From the NCBI GenBank assembly GCA_013044305.1, contig JABEUT010000066.1:1-9339 (forward strand): 9,339 nt of DNA, written 5' to 3'. The DNA is from Bacteroidia bacterium (GTDB lineage: Bacteria; Bacteroidota; Bacteroidia; JABEUT01). The position numbers and the translations under genes were made by a program. Below, in pieces: positions 6,327-9,339 of this stretch. The notes beneath the pieces are model-generated. The model saw only the letters and a program-made list of their open reading frames with translations. It had not been told where the DNA came from and ran no database searches. Each line of letters begins with the position of its first letter. Positions within the stretch are counted from its first letter, which is position 1.

Positions 6327-8033
6327 ATGAAATCATTTATTCCAAAACCGAAAAACCTGTTTCTTGCGCTTGTTCTTATAATAAGCATGGCATGGAGCAA
6401 ACAAACGCAAGCCTGTACAGCCAATTTTACCTACACATACGGGCCTAACGGGCAGGTAAACTTTTCAGCAACCTATTCCGGATATAATAATACTCCCTGG
6501 TTCTGGTGGGATGCAGGCGATGCCAATCCTTATATGTGGGGGCAAAATGTAAGCCACCAGTATGCAAGCAACGGCACCTATACAGTTACTCTTATTGCTT
6601 ACGATTCTACTTGTACTGATACCGTTAAAATTCCTGTAACCGTTTCGAATGTTTATTTCAACTGCAACATGACTGCAAGTTTTTCCACAACGTTTGGCAA
6701 CAACGGGCAGGTAACATTTACAAGCACCTCGCTGGGTACATATCCCTGGACCAAATATTATTGGAAGGCGGGCGACAGCAACAAAATTGATTCGGGGGTA
6801 AATATGACAACCTTTGTTCATAATTACGACTCCAATGGTTATTACAAAGTTCAGCTTTACCTGGGCGATTCCAACATCTGCTACAGCAATGTGTACGATA
6901 CCACAATTTATGTCTATAACGCGCCTGTCGCCTGTACCGCCAATTTTACATACACTTACGGGTCATTCGGGCTAGTCAACTTCGCTGCCACTTATTCCAA
7001 TTTTGCCCAGCCTCCGTATTTCTCATGGACCTTCGGTGATGGCAATTACGGAAGTGGCCAAAACCCCAGTAATACTTATGCCTCTAATGGCACCTATACG
7101 GTTACCCTTGTAACTTTCGATGTCGACAGTAATGTTAACGGATGTATCGATACCATTCAGCAGGTGATAACTATTAACAATGCCTGCAACCTGGTTGCAA
7201 GCTTTACCGCCCAAAAGGATAGCAATGGGCAGGAAACATTTACCAGCACATCTCAAGGCGCCCAAAACTGGACAATGTACTATTGGGATCCCGGAGACGG
7301 CAGTGGTGTTGATTCAGCAGTTAATATGACCACCTTTGTACATACCTATCCTTTTATCGGGTATTATATACCTACCCTCTATTTAGGTGATTCCAACAGA
7401 TGTTACAGCCCCATTACCACAGACACAATTTATATCCGCAACAGGGATTCGTTATGGGCTTGCTTTACCTGGATAGCCGATAGCTCTACTCCGGGGAAGT
7501 ATGATTTTACCAGCTGCTCAAAGGGTACTAATGCCTTTACATATCTCAAATGGAACCCGGGAGACGGCAGCCCTGCCGATTCAGGAATAGGGATGAATTC
7601 TTATACCCACGTTTACAACATAAATGGCCCTTATAATGCCACCCTTACCATCTGGTACACTCAAATACCGCACAGGGCACAAAGGTTTGGAAGCCCTCAT
7701 TACTCGGAGGAATCGGTAACCAATGTGGTGCATGTTAACACGGTGAATGGCATAGCGCCGGTACAGGAGGCACAAGGCGAACTTAAAGTTTATCCGAGCC
7801 CGAATAACGGTTACTTTGTGGTTGACTTAACGAACCTCCCGCAGCAAACCGGAAAGGTAGAGATGGAAATTTCCAATCTGCTCGGCCAAACGGTTGATAA
7901 AACCGAATATACAGTGAACAGCGGCAAGTTGCATCAGCCTGTAAATATGCAAAATTCTCCATCCGGAATTTATTTTATACGAATTACAACCGGCAGCAGC
8001 GCATTCACCACAAAGATCGTTCTGCAGAAATAG
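6327..8033 (+). CDS. Secreted multi-PKD protein with type IX secretion sorting domain
   Basis: A Sec signal peptide covers about residues 1-29 (basic start, hydrophobic LFLALVLIISMAW, TQA before Cys30). The charged SKQTQ stretch before that Cys argues against a lipobox. Five PKD-like repeats follow at about 30-108, 113-198, 203-285, 287-371 and 379-470. Their core motifs are WDAGDA, WKAGDS, WTFGDG, WDPGDG and WNPGDG. Repeats 1 and 3 resemble each other (CTANFTYTYG start), as do 2 and 4 (NMTTFVH and LYLGDSN blocks), so a two-domain unit was duplicated. Residues ~486-568 are a type A T9SS sorting domain: LKVYPSPNNGYFVVD, then an ISNLLGQTVD segment, NSPSGIYFIRI, and a final KIVLQK. The protein should be exported by T9SS and released or anchored at the surface. 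No enzymatic domain is seen. The 93-bp gap to the lipoprotein gene has no evident terminator, so read-through is possible. Confidence 0.93.
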   Translation: MKSFIPKPKNLFLALVLIISMAWSKQTQACTANFTYTYGPNGQVNFSATYSGYNNTPWFWWDAGDANPYMWGQNVSHQYASNGTYTVTLIAYDSTCTDTVKIPVTVSNVYFNCNMTASFSTTFGNNGQVTFTSTSLGTYPWTKYYWKAGDSNKIDSGVNMTTFVHNYDSNGYYKVQLYLGDSNICYSNVYDTTIYVYNAPVACTANFTYTYGSFGLVNFAATYSNFAQPPYFSWTFGDGNYGSGQNPSNTYASNGTYTVTLVTFDVDSNVNGCIDTIQQVITINNACNLVASFTAQKDSNGQETFTSTSQGAQNWTMYYWDPGDGSGVDSAVNMTTFVHTYPFIGYYIPTLYLGDSNRCYSPITTDTIYIRNRDSLWACFTWIADSSTPGKYDFTSCSKGTNAFTYLKWNPGDGSPADSGIGMNSYTHVYNINGPYNATLTIWYTQIPHRAQRFGSPHYSEESVTNVVHVNTVNGIAPVQEAQGELKVYPSPNNGYFVVDLTNLPQQTGKVEMEISNLLGQTVDKTEYTVNSGKLHQPVNMQNSPSGIYFIRITTGSSAFTTKIVLQK

Positions 8034-8053
8034 TAAGTTTGATTGGTTAAGAT

Positions 8054-8092
8054 AAAAACCCGGCTGCAATTACAGATGCAGTCGGGTTTTTT
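8054..8092 (+). terminator. Strong intrinsic terminator of the sigma/PKD operon
   Basis: A 15-bp stem is formed by 8054-8068 (five A, CCC, GG, CTGCA) and 8077-8091, with one G-U wobble and an 8-nt loop (8069-8076). The right arm ends in a run of six T. It starts 21 bp after the stop of the T9SS-sorted protein. Confidence 0.9.
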
Positions 8093-8196
8093 CTATTAGG
8101 GTATTCCTATAATACTTGTCCAATTATCAGTGTTTAAGCACATTCTGCTTAATAGATGAACCACAGCTGCATTTAATTGACAAAAATCAACCGCAA

Positions 8197-8357
8197 AGCT
8201 GACAATTATCATTCCGAAATATTCAGAACAGCCCCATCTTTGTCTCACCAAATTAAGATGCAAAAAGTCAGCTATGGCTTTTGTTCTTTGTTAAAGAGGA
8301 AGGTTTAACAATTAATGTGCGTCTTTGAAAGCCCTGATGTAAAAGTCAGGGCTTTTG
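8197..8357 (+). ncRNA. Candidate attenuator-like RNA with alternative hairpins
   Basis: Four segments can pair in competing ways. AGCTGAC (8197-8203) is complementary to GTCAGCT (8267-8273). TCAG-ctat-GGCTTT (8268-8281) is complementary to AAAGCCCTGA (8328-8337) except for a 4-nt bulge. That same 8328-8337 segment forms the perfect terminator stem with 8346-8355. This is the 1:2, 2:3, 3:4 topology of attenuators. A 16-codon ORF (MQKVSYGFCSLLKRKV, 8258-8308) covers segment 2, and an imperfect -7-like box CATCTTTG is at 8235-8242. It might instead be a free small RNA ending at 8357, or chance pairing. No regulated gene is tied to it; the next gene begins 209 bp further on. Confidence 0.3.
8328..8355 (+). 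terminator. Second intrinsic terminator hairpin without an annotated upstream gene
   Basis: The perfect 10-bp stem AAAGCCCTGA/TCAGGGCTTT has an 8-nt loop, followed by TGG and a T-rich run to about 8363. It lies about 235 bp beyond the terminator of the large operon with no gene between. It must end either a small transcript, read-through RNA, or (less well, since the T-run is shorter) a minus-strand transcript. Confidence 0.7.
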
Positions 8358-8566
8358 GTTTTTATAGCACCTGCACTGAAACACTATTTGCCTTACACAG
8401 CACAAAGTTAGTAAATCAAAGGTGCGGCATAATTTCTGCTTCCTCACTTTCATCAGCATTGACATAAAATATCATCCATTGTGTTGAGCCAAATCATTTT
8501 TTTTATTGCTAAATGTGATTTACTTTGAACAGATAACGATATTAAATCTGTTTAAATAACCAGTTT

Positions 8567-8947
8567 ATGGAAATTATCATACATGATGACCGGGTGATAG
8601 AGGATATTCAAAGGGAGTTTTCGGAGAAATACCCCAATCTGAAAATTGAGTTCTTTATCAAGATAGAACCAAAAGGAAATAACCCGGCAAAAAAACTAAT
8701 AATGCACTCCGGTAATAAGCTGTGCGATTGCCGTGAGGAACACTCCAAGGGCTCTATTCCCATTACTCCCGATATGACTATACGGGATGTGGAGAGGGCA
8801 TTAAGGCATCAGTTTGGGTTACACCCCCGTATTTACCACAAGATAGGCAGTGACTGGCTGGAGCCTTCAACACGGCATTGGTCGCTGGAAAAGCAGAATA
8901 GCACAAGCCTGGAGTCCAACTCGGAAAGTACGCTGGAGAGGGTTTGA
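8567..8947 (+). CDS. Conserved-looking hypothetical protein of unknown function
   Basis: The 126-residue protein has no signal peptide or membrane helix and is probably cytoplasmic. The N-terminal part (1-35) alternates strand and helix (EIIIHDD, then a helix through QREFSEKY, then LKIEFFI). A central CDCREEHSKGSIPITPDM segment (53-70) is followed by a helix (RDVERALRHQFGL, 73-85), a strand (RIYHKIG, 87-93) and a DWLEPSTRHWSLEKQN stretch (95-110), then a Ser/Glu-rich tail. The combination ITPDMT...FGL...IGxxWLE...WxLEKQN resembles small uncharacterised Bacteroidota proteins that I recall only as hypothetical. Cys53 and Cys55 plus His59 could bind a metal, but this is speculative. The gene stands alone, with a gene-free region upstream and a terminator downstream. 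Coding is likely because of the length, the plausible composition and the family resemblance. Confidence 0.8.
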   Translation: MEIIIHDDRVIEDIQREFSEKYPNLKIEFFIKIEPKGNNPAKKLIMHSGNKLCDCREEHSKGSIPITPDMTIRDVERALRHQFGLHPRIYHKIGSDWLEPSTRHWSLEKQNSTSLESNSESTLERV

Positions 8948-9004
8948 ACAAAAAATAATGATACCTTTCTATCCAGTAAGCGGGAAAATTCAAGCATCAA
9001 TTAA

Positions 9005-9024
9005 GGGCGCAAAATTTTGCGCCC
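9005..9024. terminator. Perfect 20-bp palindrome, likely bidirectional terminator
   Basis: GGGCGCAAAA is followed directly by its exact reverse complement TTTTGCGCCC. It sits 57 bp after the stop of the 126-residue gene and 20 bp beyond the stop of the convergent minus-strand gene. T-rich runs follow on the plus strand (9030-9034 and 9039-9045), but not immediately next to the stem. A short GC stem with an AAAATTTT centre fits a two-way terminator between convergent genes. A dimeric protein binding site is the alternative. Confidence 0.6.
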
Positions 9025-9044
9025 CAGGATTTTTACGGTTTTTT

Positions 9045-9339
9045 TCAGAAATGTTCTAAAGCTATTAATGACCCTTTAAAGTTCCCTGGTTCAACTGTAA
9101 CTGTGGCGGATCCCCCTGTAACAGTCGCGACAATTTCTATTGAGTGACTCCCTACAGTAAGTCCGGTAAATGTAGATTCCATAACAACATATTCAGTAGT
9201 GGACGAAAATGTTGTATGTACCTCCGGATATGGAGAAGGATTATTATCGACATAAATCTGAAACTGAATACTGGAACCTGTTAAGGCAACAATTGCAATG
9301 CGTGAGTTTAACCTTACAGCTATTTGTGTTGAAGGATAA
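9045..9339 (-). CDS. C-terminal end of a fibre-like beta-sandwich protein, cut by the window edge
   Basis: On the minus strand the frame is open from the window edge (first full codon 9338-9336) to a TGA at 9045-9047, giving 97 residues and no start. The translation is rich in Thr, Ser, Val and Ile with clear strand alternation: RIAIVALTGSSIQFQIYVDN, TEYVVMESTFTGLTVGSHSIEI, and a final FKGSLIALEHF. The pattern 'tGLtvGsHsIeivatvtgGsAtv...SLiaLE' resembles the C-terminal head domains of collagen-like, tail-fibre and other trimeric or secreted proteins, where 'L.aGtHtv.l....ggta.....rsL.v.E' is usual. The five other frames are broken or less plausible. Exact family and localisation are unknown because the N-terminal part is missing. 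Confidence 0.65.
   Translation of the reverse strand, partial: YPSTQIAVRLNSRIAIVALTGSSIQFQIYVDNNPSPYPEVHTTFSSTTEYVVMESTFTGLTVGSHSIEIVATVTGGSATVTVEPGNFKGSLIALEHF

Larger units (their letters stand above)
8093..8566. other. Gene-free 474-bp stretch
   Basis: No coding sequence of convincing length is seen on either strand. The stretch is AT-rich. It contains the segments described separately (8197-8357) with a second terminator hairpin at 8328-8355. Between that hairpin and the next gene (8361-8566) I see only short weak elements. An imperfect -7-like box, TTACTTTG, is at 8520-8527, about 40 bp before the next ATG and without a matching -33 TTG at the right distance. There is also a T-run at 8498-8504. 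Confidence 0.6.

Noticed and set aside
6402..6416. Lipobox in the T9SS-exported PKD protein (Cys30 after TQA).
   Set aside because: The charged SKQTQ stretch lies between the hydrophobic core and the Cys, and the protein carries a T9SS sorting tail, so ordinary signal-peptidase cleavage fits better.
8367..8425. GCACCT/AGGTGC inverted repeat.
   Set aside because: Six bases with a 47-base spacer in AT-rich DNA is expected by chance.

Overview
The window looks like a chromosomal segment of a Bacteroidota bacterium, probably in the Chitinophagales/Sphingobacteriales range. The evidence is a protein with a type IX secretion (T9SS) C-terminal sorting domain, several PKD-domain surface proteins, a SecG with the phylum-typical Gln-rich tail, an SDR-type L-threonine dehydrogenase of the Flavobacterium kind, A-rich translation starts without clear Shine-Dalgarno sequences, and a perfect TAnnTTTG -7 box upstream of a sigma-factor gene. 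No insertion sequence, CRISPR array, tRNA or rRNA was recognised.

Layout. (1) 1-942, plus strand: the 3' end of a TPR-like protein gene followed after 7 bp by secG. (2) 1082-2743, minus strand: an SDR L-threonine dehydrogenase gene followed by trmB (with a TTG start), probably one transcript and convergent with secG. (3) 2786-8092, plus strand: a promoter, an ECF sigma factor, a 550-residue protein that appears to span both membranes (cytoplasmic segment, inner-membrane helix, ~265-residue low-complexity linker, outer-membrane beta-barrel), a PKD lipoprotein, and a secreted five-PKD protein with a T9SS sorting tail, ending in a strong intrinsic terminator. (4) 8093-8566: a 474-bp gene-free stretch with a second terminator hairpin and segments that could form an attenuator-like set of alternative hairpins. 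(5) 8567-8947: a small conserved-looking gene of unknown function. (6) A perfect 20-bp palindrome, probably a bidirectional terminator, and then the C-terminal end of a minus-strand gene running off the right edge. That protein resembles the beta-sandwich C-termini of fibre-like or collagen-like proteins.

The most interesting unit is region 3. The sigma stop and the next start share a base (TGATG), which suggests translational coupling of sigma factor and partner. The partner's architecture matches the dual membrane-spanning anti-sigma factors reported in Bacteroides thetaiotaomicron (the Dma family). A beta-barrel in the outer membrane could then report surface events directly to a cytoplasmic sigma factor. 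The two PKD surface proteins immediately downstream are natural candidates for co-expressed sensor partners or outputs. All of this is inferred from architecture and gene order.
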